A stretch of DNA of 64,000 bases from Zoroaster sp. YZ-2022 (taxonomy: Eukaryota; Echinodermata; Asteroidea; Forcipulatida; Zoroasteridae). Positions 58,001 to 59,478 of this stretch are shown here, in pieces. A program made the position numbers and the translations under genes. The notes below the pieces were generated by a model. The model was not told where the DNA came from. It saw only the letters and a list, made by a program, of their open reading frames with translations, and searched no databases. How positions within the stretch are numbered: the first letter of the stretch is position 1; every line of letters starts with the position of its first letter. Where the stretch lies: assembly GCA_029582265.1 (NCBI GenBank), contig CM055823.1:10514821-10578820 (forward strand). The letters are read 5' to 3'.

Positions 58001-58280
58001 ATGATATACCACCTTTAAGGACAAAGTTTGAAACCACCGCCACGCCATTGCTGTGCTATTGTCAAACTCAATTCATTTGAATTCAACGCAGGATCGCGAC
58101 ATTTCAAACGGGCCCAAGTGACTCACATAAAGCAGTTTGCCAACATTACTAATGTTATACCTTCCCTTTAATAATAACTGATGGAAAGCTTACTTGCTGT
58201 GTGGAAGGGATAGTAATCTAATGAGAATCCATGGAGACCTATCTGCATTGCACCATTCTCAATTCGACGCTTGAACTTTT
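15688..58280 (-). CDS. UHRF1BP1L: BLTP3-family bridge-like lipid transfer protein (UHRF1BP1/UHRF1BP1L-like), 14 exons, N-terminus missing
   Basis: Seen: 14 minus-strand exons with GT/AG borders and matching phases give about 1,260 residues ending in a coiled coil and TGA. Motifs include DYYPFH followed by HWHFYDEPM, the FPVPSP..YIQLNPVQ block, VWADFHGVPSS...PVPLVDPIPL, and PSKVNLVLNHYQ leading to FLLRLQQS. These are hallmark blocks of UHRF1BP1 and UHRF1BP1L (SHIP164). Known: these proteins are rods of repeating beta-groove modules that carry lipids between membranes. Vertebrates have two paralogs of about 1,440-1,465 residues: BLTP3B on early-endosomal vesicle clusters, linked to syntaxin-6 and endosome-to-Golgi traffic, and BLTP3A on lysosomes. 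Inferred: roughly 250-300 N-terminal residues, including the chorein-like start, lie beyond 64000. Which paralog it represents cannot be told; a pre-duplication single gene is likely. Introns make up about 95% of the span. Confidence 0.87.
16063..16165. repeat. Palindromic short element with CGATTCATCGGCT arms
   Basis: TTAACTCTTTCCTGACGTCA starts the segment. GACGTCAAGCCGATTCATCG and CGATACATCGGCTTTGACGT face each other across about 40 bases. The left end looks like another TTAA-type terminus but the right one is not followed by TTAA, so it is degraded or solo. Confidence 0.55.
16183..16538 (-). mobile_element. SINE2 copy, nearly full length, minus strand
   Basis: A (TAA)n tail at 16183-16205, the body words GCGCACGTATCCACCAACTG and CCTGGGGAGTATACAGCTCA, and the tRNA-Leu-like head ending TCGGCCACGACAAC. 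It sits in intron 13 in the same direction as the host gene. Confidence 0.9.
16676..16933 (+). other. Acidic Ser/Asp-rich 85-codon ORF, possible transposase N-terminus
   Basis: The frame runs from ATG at 16676; an internal MAASMKLTSND start is at about 16706. It is dominated by Asp, Ser and Glu (SSDDGDDDGDNIDF; SSESEVVCTDCDSD) and ends at TAG. Acidic N-termini of this kind are usual in piggyBac transposases and also in many unrelated proteins. No catalytic domain follows. It lies antisense in intron 13, between a SINE2 and a G-rich array. It may be a relic first exon or chance. Confidence 0.25.
17036..17192. repeat. G-rich array of GGGTTGGGT units, G-quadruplex prone
   Basis: About 155 bases built only from GGGT and TGGGT words (GGTTGGGTGGGTTGGGT) on the plus strand. 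That is the template strand of the host gene, so its pre-mRNA is C-rich here. Long ORFs in all frames are by-products of the repeat. The spacing is irregular, unlike telomeric TTAGGG. Confidence 0.95.
17663..17771 (-). CDS. UHRF1BP1L: Exon 13 of BLTP3-family gene
   Basis: The acceptor is TATCTTACAG|GATGAT and the donor ATCGAAG|GTACGC. It encodes 36 residues (DDSPPIYPTHPGPQPVCL, then SNVYIHRSADGVFHIE) plus the first base of a Gly codon. The pattern 'hydrophobic-x-NV-x-IHRSADG' is typical of a closing beta-groove strand in this family. Confidence 0.88.
17862..18187 (+). mobile_element. TTAA-bounded MITE, family B, copy 1
   Basis: TTAACCCTCCTCCTAC at the left and GAGTAGGAGGGTTAA at the right are inverted termini with TTAA on both sides. 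The interior is rich in the words GTCAAAA and TTTTGAC, which alternate in both orientations. It matches 45931-46246, 47218-47547 and 58482-58797 over its whole length. Confidence 0.85.
18589..18750 (+). pseudogene. LINE reverse-transcriptase C-terminal tail (CR1/L2-like)
   Basis: The frame reads SNFHLNSFFPRTALQWNALP then ADCFPPTYDLFKFKKK and a stop at 18748-18750. 'FFPRTxxxWNALPxDxxxxxTxxxFK' is the usual end of reverse transcriptases of non-LTR elements. Only the last 50 or so codons and a short 3' part remain, so it is a 5'-truncated insertion in intron 12, antisense to the host gene. Confidence 0.8.
18780..19095. repeat. Dispersed repeat, family H
   Basis: TTATGGTACTAAGTG, GCCAGCCAATGGTCGCTGGA and AACAGTGGTCTAACAGCATG are shared in order with 50615-50830. 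A fragment is at 2938 and another at 3570-3610. It has no coding potential and no clear termini. The left part (ACCCCTTACACTCTAGTGAC) may be a separate element end. Confidence 0.6.
19350..19478 (-). CDS. UHRF1BP1L: Exon 12 of BLTP3-family gene
   Basis: The acceptor is TTTTGTCAG|GTATGT and the donor CTTCTG|GTAAGA; 129 bases, phase 0 at both ends, 43 residues (VCGLGTTFRMSTMTN through MPMDIKVFNSKIELL). The final 'MDIKVFNSKIEL' is the kind of groove strand seen near the C-terminus of bridge-like lipid transfer proteins. Confidence 0.88.
19500..19592. repeat. 25-bp tandem repeat, 3 to 4 copies
   Basis: CAAATTAACAGTTTATTTCT followed by ACATT repeats almost perfectly, only about 25 bases upstream (in gene sense) of the exon 12 acceptor. 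Confidence 0.9.
19840..20255. mobile_element. MITE with AGCTTGGGCGATA ends and TA duplication
   Basis: The left end AGCTTGGGCGATAACACGAT and right end TTAATATCGCCCAAGCT are inverted repeats flanked by TA on both sides, consistent with a Tc1/mariner-type element. The interior is rich in ATCGCGAT-like words and poly-A. The right end touches the TTAA dimer that starts at 20255. Confidence 0.75.
20255..20498. mobile_element. Tandem dimer of a 120-bp TTAA element (family A-prime)
   Basis: TTAACCCTAACTCCCTAAGC begins at 20255 and again at 20375, and a third TTAA sits at 20495. The two 120-bp units appear identical. Each ends CCTGGGGGTTAGGC before the next TTAA. The dimer therefore has three TTAA sites, the middle one shared. 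Confidence 0.85.
20845..22108. mobile_element. Family G MITE, large copy containing an inner element
   Basis: The outer ends AGGGAGGAGGGCCAAAGT and ACTTTGGCCCTCCTCCCT are perfect inverted repeats. The segment 21697-22108 matches the small copy at 10906-11154 (CATGGTACAACCAAGCC ... GGCTTGGCTGTACCATG) with an extra insertion at about 21865-22020. The left arm is interrupted after GCCAAAGT by the inner element 20863-21696. Confidence 0.8.
20863..21696. mobile_element. Inner 834-bp transposon with 7-8 bp target duplication
   Basis: The ends ACAGTGGTTTAAGACCCAGA and (on plus) TCTGGGTCATATAGGGTTTT then AAACCACTGT are inverted, with an extra ATAGGGT on the right. GCCAAAGT precedes it and GCAAAGT follows, an 8-bp duplication with one base lost, as for hAT elements. 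The interior shows no intact ORF. Confidence 0.7.
22301..22449 (-). CDS. UHRF1BP1L: Exon 11 of BLTP3-family gene
   Basis: The acceptor is TCAATTAG|GTGACC and the donor TTACAG|GTAAAT; it completes a Gly codon and ends in phase 0. It encodes DRSKKNKLDKKKETDKLD (a highly charged loop), then VPVALLRFQSGPKAESLSPG and GGDRGFLQLQ. The 'VPVxLLRFxSGP' pattern fits a groove strand after a disordered insertion. Confidence 0.88.
23171..23224. repeat. Perfect 24-bp hairpin with 6-base loop
   Basis: TTGTGTGCCCGGAAGAAGGT plus CGTA pairs exactly with TACGACCTTCTTCCGGGCAC plus ACAA. A related GTGTGCCCGGAAGAAAG lies at 22898 and CGACCTTCTACTGGGAC at 23142. It lies in intron 10. Confidence 0.9.
23588..23942 (+). 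mobile_element. SINE2 copy, subfamily with ATTTGTGTTCTGATGG head
   Basis: The head GTGCCATGGCCGAGCGGTTT is followed by ATCGGATTTGTGTTCTGATG, differing from the CTCAAGTTCTGG subfamily in the anticodon region. The B box is GTGGGTTCGAATCC. The usual body follows and it ends in TTATTATTA. The minus-strand copy at 30797-31084 and the plus copy at 39645 share this head. Confidence 0.85.
24530..24652. repeat. 14-bp minisatellite carrying an inverted CCAAT box
   Basis: The unit TGATTGGCCATTTG (later TGATTGGCCATTTA) is repeated about nine times. Each unit contains ATTGG, a CCAAT motif on the minus strand. It lies deep in intron 10. Confidence 0.9.
24709..24945. mobile_element. TTAA-bounded MITE, family C, copy 1
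   Basis: TTAAAGGGACAGTATCGTCA opens it and GATATTGTCCCTTTAA closes it, giving inverted ends inside TTAA. Internal marks are GGGCATGGAATCGG and TGAAAATAATACCCC. Related copies are at 47674, 50909, 54523 and, more diverged, 57609. Confidence 0.8.
25027..25613 (+). mobile_element. TTAA-bounded MITE, family A, with about 6-unit array
   Basis: TTAACCATAACTCCCTAGGC at the left and TTTGGGAAGGTTAGGGTTAA at the right. 25032-25296 holds about six 44-bp units (CTAACTCCCTAGGCCCATTT, GCTTACACATAACCTGAATC, CTTC). The unique core 25297-25613 follows, with the duplicated phrase CCTCAATCC..CAAAATCCTTCAC near the right end. Confidence 0.9.
25817..26140 (+). mobile_element. TTAA-type MITE with CCCTCCTAC ends, second group
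   Basis: TTAACCCTCCTACAATCAGT at the left; at the right GTGTAGGAGGGTTAT with a degraded TTAA. The interior (AACCCATTCAGGCCACTCCA; GTGGCCTTGGGTGGCAC) is shared with 52784-53102, which is inverted, and its left third with 60802-61557. Confidence 0.75.
26514..26905. repeat. CpG-rich array of GCGCATTGGCAATA-type units
   Basis: About 390 bases made of the related words GCGCATTGGCAATAC, TCTGGCGCGTGGCAAT and TCTGGCGCATT in irregular order. The density of CG dinucleotides contrasts with the AT-rich surroundings. All long ORFs here (up to 151 codons, in several frames and on both strands) are products of the repeat and are not genes. Confidence 0.9.
27915..28340. mobile_element. TTAA-bounded MITE with CCCCTTGCGTACGG ends
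   Basis: TTAACCCCTTGCGTACGGT and ACCGTACGCAAGGGGTTAA are perfect 19-base inverted termini including TTAA. The interior is GC-richer than its surroundings (GGCCGGGGAGCACCGGGTC; CACCGGCCGCGGC). It is 426 bp and non-coding. Confidence 0.9.
28498..28640 (+). mobile_element. Degraded SINE2 fragment
   Basis: GTGCTGTGACCAAGCGGTCA starts the head; TTGTTTCTCTCCACTCAGGA then GTATAAATGGGTACTTGT belong to the body. The B box is lost and the tail is absent. Confidence 0.6.
28863..29013 (-). CDS. UHRF1BP1L: Exon 10 of BLTP3-family gene
   Basis: The acceptor is CTTTCCACAG|GTGTCC and the donor GCTGCAG|GTAAGA; phase 0 in, phase 1 out. It encodes 50 residues: VSVVTFHLVGVNAAVEMNG, SDIAVKADVGHMEREENGN, then TDYTTFMSTVAA. 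The alternating hydrophobic strand pattern with a conserved-looking 'FHLVGVNAAVEMNGSDI' is typical of the later groove modules in this family. Confidence 0.9.
29592..29683 (-). CDS. UHRF1BP1L: Exon 9 of BLTP3-family gene
   Basis: The acceptor is GTGTTTCAG|GCCAGG and the donor AAAAAG|GTATTG; 92 bases, completing a Gly codon and ending in phase 0. It encodes QDQSKVSTESVDETLAAVED then YSNNKFKLKK, a hydrophilic linker leading into the strand that exon 10 continues (FKLKK-VSVVTFHL). Confidence 0.85.
29761..31084 (-). mobile_element. SINE2 copy split by a DNA transposon
   Basis: The tail part 29761-29821 (GCGCACGTATCCACCAAACT to ATTACCCCTGC) and the body plus head 30797-31084 (CCCTGCTCATCAGGCTCATA to GACCATGGCACTTCAT) join into one SINE once the 975-bp insert and one copy of CCCTGC are removed. 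The head carries the ATTTGTGTTCTGATGG variant. Confidence 0.9.
29822..30796. mobile_element. 975-bp non-autonomous DNA transposon inside a SINE
   Basis: The termini CAGAGATGCCAACA and TGTTGGCATCTCTG are perfect 14-bp inverted repeats. CCCTGC at 29816-29821 and at 30797-30802 is a 6-bp target duplication, and other SINE2 copies show CCCTGC only once there. The interior has no transposase. It contains GCGCTGCTTACCACAGAATT opposite AATTCCGTAGTAAGCAGTGC (30210-30305), a possible nested Harbinger-like palindrome. CAGAG ends suggest a hAT relative, though hAT usually duplicates 8 bp. Confidence 0.85.
31500..31945. repeat. Full-length hairpin element, arms about 220 bp
   Basis: TATGACATAAAACACAATAA at the left is mirrored by TTATTGTGTTTTATGTCATA at the right. 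Inside, CACGTTAGCAGTTTTTCCAA mirrors TTGGAAAAACTGCTAACGTG. The centre pairs TTTCCATAAAAATTGGACGG with CCGTCCATTTGTTGATGGAAA. Almost the whole 446 bp is stem, with some mismatches in the T-rich middle. It lies in intron 8. Confidence 0.9.
32111..32549 (-). mobile_element. TTAA-bounded MITE, family A, interrupted by a LINE tail
   Basis: TTAACCATAACCTTCCCAAA at the left and CTTGGGAGTTAGGGTTAA at the right, with only one 44-bp unit (ATTCAGGTTATGTGTAAGCA). At 32356-32482 the core (GTGCTTGCTTT | ACTACTG) is split by a foreign segment ending in TTATTATTA. Confidence 0.85.
32356..32482 (+). mobile_element. LINE-type 3' tail inserted in the MITE
   Basis: CGCGCCTTGAGCGCCCGGCA then GGTGGATATGTGTGCGCTAA and (TTA)n. 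A related tail at 48690-48785 reads AAAGCGCCTTGAGCACTTCT then TGGTGGATATGTGCGC. SINE2 tails share this layout (GCGCCTTGAGCACCAC, GGTGGATACGTGCGCTATA). Confidence 0.65.
32808..33151. mobile_element. TTAA-bounded MITE with CCCATATCCGCC ends
   Basis: TTAACCCATATCCGCCGATC begins it and TTAGGGGGATATGGGTTAA ends it. CTACGTGAT and TACGTGATTTTCTG words repeat inside. It ends 85 bp from the exon 8 donor, in intron 8. Confidence 0.85.
33236..34190 (-). CDS. UHRF1BP1L: Exon 8 of BLTP3-family gene (largest exon)
   Basis: The acceptor is ACTTATCAG|ATGCTC and the donor GATATTG|GTAAGT; phase 0 in, phase 1 out, 318 codons. It opens MLFLLRLQQSVQNLQLSMEE, directly continuing exon 7's LNHYQ. A groove strand follows (LTSLVVAFEAPDIEATLIMP), then an acidic run (GDEDDDEDKDNG). 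About 200 residues are Ser/Pro/Thr-rich and predicted disordered by composition. The end (VDLDMISLSSDSSEGFVMAV) resembles a conserved segment in UHRF1BP1L. Opposite-strand ORFs of 75-89 codons here are shadows. Confidence 0.92.
34265..34618 (-). mobile_element. SINE2 copy, full length, minus strand
   Basis: The (TAA)n tail starts near 34265; the body has GCGCACGTATCCACCAACTG and CCATTACAGCGCATATAGGG. The head contains a small duplication (GAACTTGAGTCCGAGAACTT) and ends CTCGGCCACGACACTCC. It lies about 75 bp upstream of the exon 8 acceptor, in intron 7. Confidence 0.9.
34733..34855 (+). other. Second copy of the hammerhead-like dispersed segment
   Basis: CTCCTGAGGACGATCAGAGC then ACACTGATCGAAACGTCGAG and TTCAGAACTAATTACTACTC match 3160-3280. 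The single change in the loop (AGCACA against AGCATA) leaves the 7-bp stem intact. Confidence 0.35.
35271..36374. mobile_element. 1.1-kb DNA transposon with long inverted repeats, Harbinger/ISL2EU-like
   Basis: The left end GACCGCGTTTACACTAGATC and the right end's complement GACCGCGTTCACACTTGATC start inverted repeats of at least 65 bp. These include GGAGGATCAGATCCTGCAAG and several GGGCGATCAA words in both arms. The flanks show only TT on each side. The minus strand holds a MYB/SANT-like fragment (35614-35730) but no nuclease, so the copy is internally deleted. Confidence 0.75.
35614..35730 (-). pseudogene. MYB/SANT-like DNA-binding fragment
   Basis: Thirty-nine codons reading MAEAAAVVRGRMWSEGELAC then FLDIWASEEMSAVKL and stop. 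'W-S/T-x-x-E-x-x-x-F/L-L-x-I-W' is the first helix of the MYB/SANT-like domain in the accessory protein of Harbinger-type transposons and in many domesticated relatives. The frame is cut off after helix 1. It could start at the internal Met used here, since the upstream frame is unrelated. Confidence 0.55.
37141..37625. repeat. 58-bp minisatellite, about 8 copies
   Basis: The unit GGGTAGCGGGTCTGGGTCTC, then CCTTTGGTCTAGAGGACAAA, GCCCCCTGAACCTCCTGT. Units alternate in GTGGGCC/CAGGCC/CGGGTC and TCTAGA/TCTCGA variants. A single unit in the same flanking context is at 61930-61985, so the array grew inside a dispersed element (its right flank, TACAGACTCTCCACATCCCC, is also shared). It lies in intron 7, close to exon 7. 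Confidence 0.93.
37927..38074 (-). CDS. UHRF1BP1L: Exon 7 of BLTP3-family gene
   Basis: The donor CTATCAG|GTGGGT is clear. The acceptor was chosen as GCCAAAGAAAG|TTTGAC because it keeps the frame from exon 6 (AA|T) with no stop; the nearer CAACAG gives a stop after three codons. It encodes LTTDGICRTPNHSCEATS then a basic linker and DMHIIAKTPSKVNLVLNHYQ. 'TPSKVNLVLNHYQ' is the strongest part and continues straight into exon 8. Confidence 0.85.
38679..38870 (-). pseudogene. Possible hAT transposase N-terminal relic
   Basis: Sixty-three codons: KPPAKKQKVAGDDKE, then SRSYEQQKRTRKFQRALQND and RKWLNYMYDDKNN. A basic Lys-rich start followed by 'RKFQxxWxxxxxWLxYD' resembles the TTF-type zinc-finger region at the start of some hAT proteins, but the cysteine pairs that should follow are absent. 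The position inside a hAT-ended element supports the reading. Confidence 0.4.
39028..39159. mobile_element. 132-bp foldback MITE with 9-bp target duplication
   Basis: TAGCCTTTAGTCAAGGCGCG at the left and CGCGCCTTGACTAAAGGCTA at the right; almost all of the element is stem, with centre CACAGCGCTGTG. CACTGTGCC lies on both sides (39019-39027, 39160-39168). A 9-bp duplication suggests a Mutator-like or Merlin-like mobiliser. It is nested in the hAT-like element. Confidence 0.88.
39645..40053 (+). mobile_element. SINE2 copy with long (ATT)n tail
   Basis: The head ATGCTATGGTCGAGCGGTTT and ATCAGATTTGTGTTCTGATG, the B box GTGGGTTCGAATCCC, a full body and about 40 bases of ATT. It starts 22 bp after the hAT element, antisense to the host gene in intron 6. 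Confidence 0.9.
40380..41284 (-). CDS. UHRF1BP1L: Exon 6 of BLTP3-family gene
   Basis: The acceptor is TATACAAAAG|GTCATC and the donor CCAAAA|GTAAGT; phase 0 in, phase 2 out, 301 codons. It begins VILPAEIPVEGQPDRPPELH and carries the family's clearest block, VWADFHGVPSS then RPVPLVDPIPLNLWTCWPS. The last third is low-complexity and Asn/Gln/Ser-rich, with repeated DNNQS, TNQN and TDNQS. These arise from recurring CCAATCA words in the DNA. The plus-strand 159-codon ORF here is a shadow. Confidence 0.93.
41460..41840 (+). mobile_element. SINE2 copy, full length, tRNA-Leu head
   Basis: The best preserved copy: GTGTCGTGGCCGAGCGGTCT, then CTCAAGTTCTGGTGTTAGCA, GTGGGTTCGAATCCCGGCC, a complete body and (ATT)n. 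It lies in intron 5, antisense to the gene. Confidence 0.92.
42426..42862. repeat. 36-bp minisatellite, about 12 copies
   Basis: The unit TATGTCACTGTCATGGACTA plus GCTATCCCAATACGTG. Variants differ at GTCATGGAC/GTCATCGAC/GTCATTGAC, and some units carry an extra ACATGT. The period of 36 keeps a frame open, so the 136- and 83-codon ORFs are artefacts. It lies in intron 5, about 220 bp upstream (genomic) of exon 5. Confidence 0.93.
43086..43169 (-). CDS. UHRF1BP1L: Exon 5 of BLTP3-family gene
   Basis: The acceptor is GTTTATTGCAG|TCTAAT and the donor CCAAAG|GTAACA; 84 bases, phase 0 at both ends. The 28 residues read SNVENYIQGTLPVGKDH then TDIRIDALMPK. 'DIRIDALMPKVILP' across the junction to exon 6 is a groove strand typical of the family. 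Confidence 0.9.
43547..43868. repeat. 14-bp minisatellite, about 22 copies
   Basis: The unit GAGGTCGATGCATA. Blocks of variants (GTGGACGCATAGAG, GTCGACGCATAGAG, GTCGATGCATAGAG, GTCAATGCATAGAG) are clustered, which shows expansion in waves. It lies in intron 4. Three overlapping ORFs on the minus strand are artefacts. Confidence 0.95.
44537..45332 (+). mobile_element. TTAA-bounded MITE, family A, with about 8-unit array
   Basis: TTAACCCTAACTCCCTAGGC at the left and TTGGGAAGGTTAGGGTTAA at the right. About eight 44-bp units at 44541-44885, one shortened. The core is extended by extra copies of AACCTCAATCCTCCA-like phrases near the right end. It ends 33 bp from the exon 4 donor. Confidence 0.92.
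45366..45472 (-). CDS. UHRF1BP1L: Exon 4 of BLTP3-family gene
   Basis: The acceptor is TTTTTGTAG|TACCTT and the donor CTCTG|GTAATC; it completes a Val codon (G|TA) and ends in phase 0. It encodes PSPIAYIQLNPVQFRLDYTT then ILWLNQFSSNILQTL. Together with exon 3 the junction reads FPDELNFPVPSPIAYIQLN, a hallmark block of UHRF1BP1-type proteins. Confidence 0.93.
45525..45722 (+). mobile_element. SINE1 copy, diverged
   Basis: GCAAGCTCGGTAGTCGTGAG then GTTAAGACGTCTGTACTAGT, the B-box-like GTGAGTTTGAATC, CACAGACACTCGGAAAGCAC and the end ATGGGCAAAAATAAAATCAA. It matches 10197-10400 throughout. Confidence 0.8.
45931..46246 (+). mobile_element. TTAA-type MITE, family B, copy 2
   Basis: CTAACCCTCGCACTAC at the left and AGTAGGAGGGCTAA at the right; both TTAA sites have mutated. 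The interior matches 17862-18187, including GGTATATCTGGTGCACTTAA. Confidence 0.75.
46309..46568 (+). mobile_element. TTAA-type MITE, family A-prime (CCCTAACCCCCTAG)
   Basis: TTAACCCTAACCCCCTAGGT at the left and GGGGTGGTTAGGGATAA at the right. A second copy is at 59479-59718 with the same interior (GAACCTTCCTGAATCCTC; CCCATTTGAAGAGGTGAA). The ends resemble family A but the core is different. Confidence 0.8.
47218..47547 (+). mobile_element. TTAA-bounded MITE, family B, copy 3
   Basis: TTAACCCTCCTACTACTGTA at the left and AATAGTAGGAGGGTTAA at the right, intact TTAA on both sides. The interior is as in copy 1. Confidence 0.88.
47674..47896. mobile_element. TTAA-type MITE, family C, copy 2
   Basis: TTAAATTGACAATATCATCA at the left and TGATGATATTGTCCCTTTAA at the right. 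The interior has GGGCATGTTATCGG and AATACCC-like words, inverted relative to copy 1 in part. Confidence 0.65.
48008..48350. mobile_element. MITE with ATACATAACGACAAAAGAAA ends and a duplicated left end
   Basis: TGTATACATAACGACAAAAG then AAACGTCACCCCTAAA occurs at 48031 and again 73 bp later. The inverted partner TTTAGGGGATGACGTTTCTT then TTGCTGTTATGTAT closes at about 48350. The left terminus is therefore present twice in tandem. Confidence 0.75.
48640..48790 (+). mobile_element. LINE-type 3' tail
   Basis: GTAAAGCGCCTTGAGCACTT, GGTGGATATGTGCGCATTAT and (TTA)n. Such 'AAAGCGCCTTGAGC' tails end several non-LTR retroposons. No reverse-transcriptase codons are left upstream. Confidence 0.55.
49187..49373. 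repeat. Hairpin, arms about 85 bp
   Basis: GTGGACAGTCAATATTAGCT then CCCCGAGGTATTGGAAGTTG pairs with CAACTTCCAATACCTCGGGG and AGCTAATATCGACTGTCCAC, around AAGGCGAAGCCAAGG. Weaker pairing extends to ACAAATATAACATG and CATGTTATATTTGT. It lies in intron 3. Confidence 0.9.
50615..50835. repeat. Dispersed repeat, family H, second copy
   Basis: GTGCGTACACTTTATGTGCG, AATGATCGCTGGAGATATTC and CAACATGTGCCCTCAACAAC parallel 18895-19075 with about 15% difference by eye. Confidence 0.6.
50909..51129. mobile_element. TTAA-bounded MITE, family C, copy 3
   Basis: TTAAAGGGGCAATATCGTCA and, at the right, GTGACAATACTGCCCATTTAA. The interior has GGACATGGAATCAG and AATAATACCCCACATGATAA. Confidence 0.75.
51699..52154. 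repeat. 456-bp hairpin element, arms about 215 bp
   Basis: GGTTCAAAACTATGATACAC at the left is mirrored by GTATCATAAACAT...AGTTTTGAACC at the right. The inner parts pair strongly: GCATAAACAACAACGGACTG with CAGTCCGTTGTTGTTTATGC and CTACGCATGCGTC with GACGCATGCGTAG. The centre is near 51926. Small indels make the arms differ. It lies in intron 3. Confidence 0.9.
52784..53102 (-). mobile_element. TTAA-type MITE, inverted relative of 25817-26140
   Basis: CCTTCTACACATGGAGGCCA at the left matches the inverted right end of 25817-26140, and AATGGGTTGTTTCAAAAATT near the right matches its left end. The TTAA sites are degraded. It lies about 200 bp downstream of exon 3. Confidence 0.75.
53305..53718 (-). 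CDS. UHRF1BP1L: Exon 3 of BLTP3-family gene
   Basis: The acceptor is CTTGTACCTAG|ACCGCA and the donor TTTCCCAG|GTTGGT; it completes a Gly codon from exon 2 and ends in phase 1, 137 codons. A basic Pro/Gln/Lys-rich loop (KTPPPRPETGPKSKVQW and on, about 65 residues) is followed by VVRLRDFKFHTVAVGK, FLPGEMPSIHIEYTSFYFPD and ELNFP. 'HIEYTSFYFPD' leads into exon 4's conserved block. Confidence 0.92.
53965..54262. repeat. 26-bp minisatellite, about 12 copies
   Basis: The unit ATAGCAATGTTCCGATGACA plus AATAAA. Outer units carry TTCCAATG and inner ones TTCCGATG, so the array has an expanded inner block. It lies in intron 2. The minus-strand ORFs of 85-113 codons are artefacts of the repeat. Confidence 0.95.
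54523..54707. mobile_element. TTAA-bounded MITE, family C, copy 4
   Basis: TTAAATATCGTCACAATCAA and, at the right, AACGTGACGATATTGTCCCTTAA. The interior has GGGCATGGAATCGAAG and CACCGATTCCATGCCCTG, which pair as a second inverted repeat. Confidence 0.75.
54782..56156 (+). mobile_element. TTAA-bounded MITE, family A, expanded to about 25 units
   Basis: TTAACCCTAACTCCCTAGGC at the left and GGGAAGATTAGGGTTAA at the right. 54788-55885 is a nearly uniform 44-bp array of about 25 units with scattered single-base variants (CATAACCTTAATCC, CTAGAGCC). The unique core is at 55890-56156. With the array the element is about 1.4 kb against about 285 bp for the array-less copy at 811. It lies in intron 2. 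Confidence 0.95.
56456..56635 (-). CDS. UHRF1BP1L: Exon 2 of BLTP3-family gene
   Basis: The acceptor is TTGATTGCAG|GTAGTA and the donor ATAAAG|GTAGGT; 180 bases, phase 1 in and out. It encodes SSREHWHFYDEPMKTSDKWI then HTLLAHLKQQYKYAADYITK and a hydrophilic end (KGQSQDGGQSANK). 'HWxxYxExMxxxxxW' after DYYPFH is the family pattern. A 92-bp array starts directly at its acceptor. Confidence 0.92.
56636..57260. repeat. 92-bp tandem array, about 6.5 units, starting at a 3' splice site
   Basis: Units run AATGTCTCAGACTATCAGAC, ATTCTGATTGGTTGAGAGCT, GCTCTTGTGGCTATGTTTAC, TGTAATCAACCATATTATTA, TTCATATATGT. The exon 2 acceptor flank (TGCAATCAACAATACATTAT on plus) is a diverged first copy of the TGTAATCAACCATATTATTA segment. 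On the minus strand each unit therefore carries TTGATTACAG, an acceptor-like word. The last units are degraded. Confidence 0.93.
57609..58020. mobile_element. Family C-related palindromic MITE
   Basis: GGGGATATATCGTCACGATC at the left and, at the right, CTGATCGTAATGATATACCA then CCTTTAA. GCTTGCGGCTTGACATTGAA mirrors TTCAATGTCAAGCCGCAAGC, so the arms reach at least 60 bp inwards. It lies in intron 1. Confidence 0.7.
58194..58280 (-). CDS. UHRF1BP1L: First visible exon (exon 1 here) of BLTP3-family gene
   Basis: The acceptor is TTTTTTACAG|AAAAGT and the donor CAGCAA|GTAAGC; it starts with two bases of a split codon and ends in phase 1. It encodes KFKRRIENGAMQIGLHGFSL then DYYPFHTA. In vertebrate homologs a 'LDYYPxH' block of this kind closes the N-terminal groove region a few hundred residues into the protein. 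At least one earlier exon is required, and none was found up to 64000. Confidence 0.9.
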
Positions 58281-58481
58281 CTGTAAAAAATAACAACAAT
58301 ATCTTGAATACTTGAACTTTAATATCTAGTGTAATAACACAAAGGTTGCAATTGATGTCTCACATTACAATCTCGGCTATCTTTACGGGCAATGGTCCAA
58401 TTCTTTGAACGTACTAGAAATGTTATATGTGTACACATGTTGCATACGTTGCACACTAGGTGTTTTGTCAAATTCCGCACA

Positions 58482-58797
58482 TTAACCCTCCTACTATTGC
58501 TGCACTTTAGTGGGAAGTTGATACAGAGGTCAAAACCAGTCAACTGCCTGTTTTTACTGTTGTCCCAAATGTGCACACAGGGGCATTTTTGACTCGTTTT
58601 TGCTGTCATTTTGACCACCCTGAACAATACCAGACAATGCTTTTACCAGTCAACTCGGTCGACTCATTTTGACCAATGTACTTACTACACATAAGGTTTG
58701 ACAGTGTTTGACTTTTAAGTGCACTAGATATACCTTGGCAAGTATATCAAAATTTTAACTTGACTGATTTTGACCTTTGTAGTAGTAGGAGGGTTAA
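58482..58797 (-). mobile_element. TTAA-bounded MITE, family B, copy 4 (inverted)
   Basis: TTAACCCTCCTACTATTGCT at the left and GTAGTAGGAGGGTTAA at the right with intact TTAA. The interior is the reverse complement of copies 1-3 (TGAACAATACCAGACAATGC). Confidence 0.88.
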
Positions 58798-59478
58798 CAG
58801 TCAGATGATTTTTTTTTCTGTGTTGAAAAATTAGCACACTTGATGCAGCTCAAAGACAAGTCCAATGTGACCGTAAATATGGGGTCTACTGGAAACTATA
58901 CATGCAGAGTTTAAACACAGAGGGACTGGTTATCTACATGAAGATCAACATTTAAAACATGTACCATGTGAATGTAACAAACTATATGCAAAAGCCTTGA
59001 TATTCATCTTAGTCACGAGTTAGCCATCTTATATCTTTTCCCCTGAATACAAGAGGTTGTGTACTTGTACATGCCTAATTTTGTCTGTTTGAATGCAGGG
59101 GTACCCTTGCTTTCAAATGTCATTAAATTTCAAGTAAATTAATGGAAATAGCTACATCCATTTATTTATTTCTTATGTCAGGAATGAACTTTTCTTTGGA
59201 ACTATCAGATTATTGGGCCTTCTCGCTGGTGCATGCAGCATGTAAGCTACAGAGTGTGGTTGTGAAAATTACAGCCGCACTTTCGTATTTATTGTGAATA
59301 AGGCGAATAAGTGCCTACGTGTACTGTAGGCAATTGGGTAACAGATGCTTATTATTTCTAACAATAGATTGATATTGTGTGTGCATTGTCATGGCTGTAG
59401 CAGTGTGCATGACATCATTGTGCTATTTTACAATTACATGTACACTTACAACGACAAAAATGTTACCTGCAAATTGGT

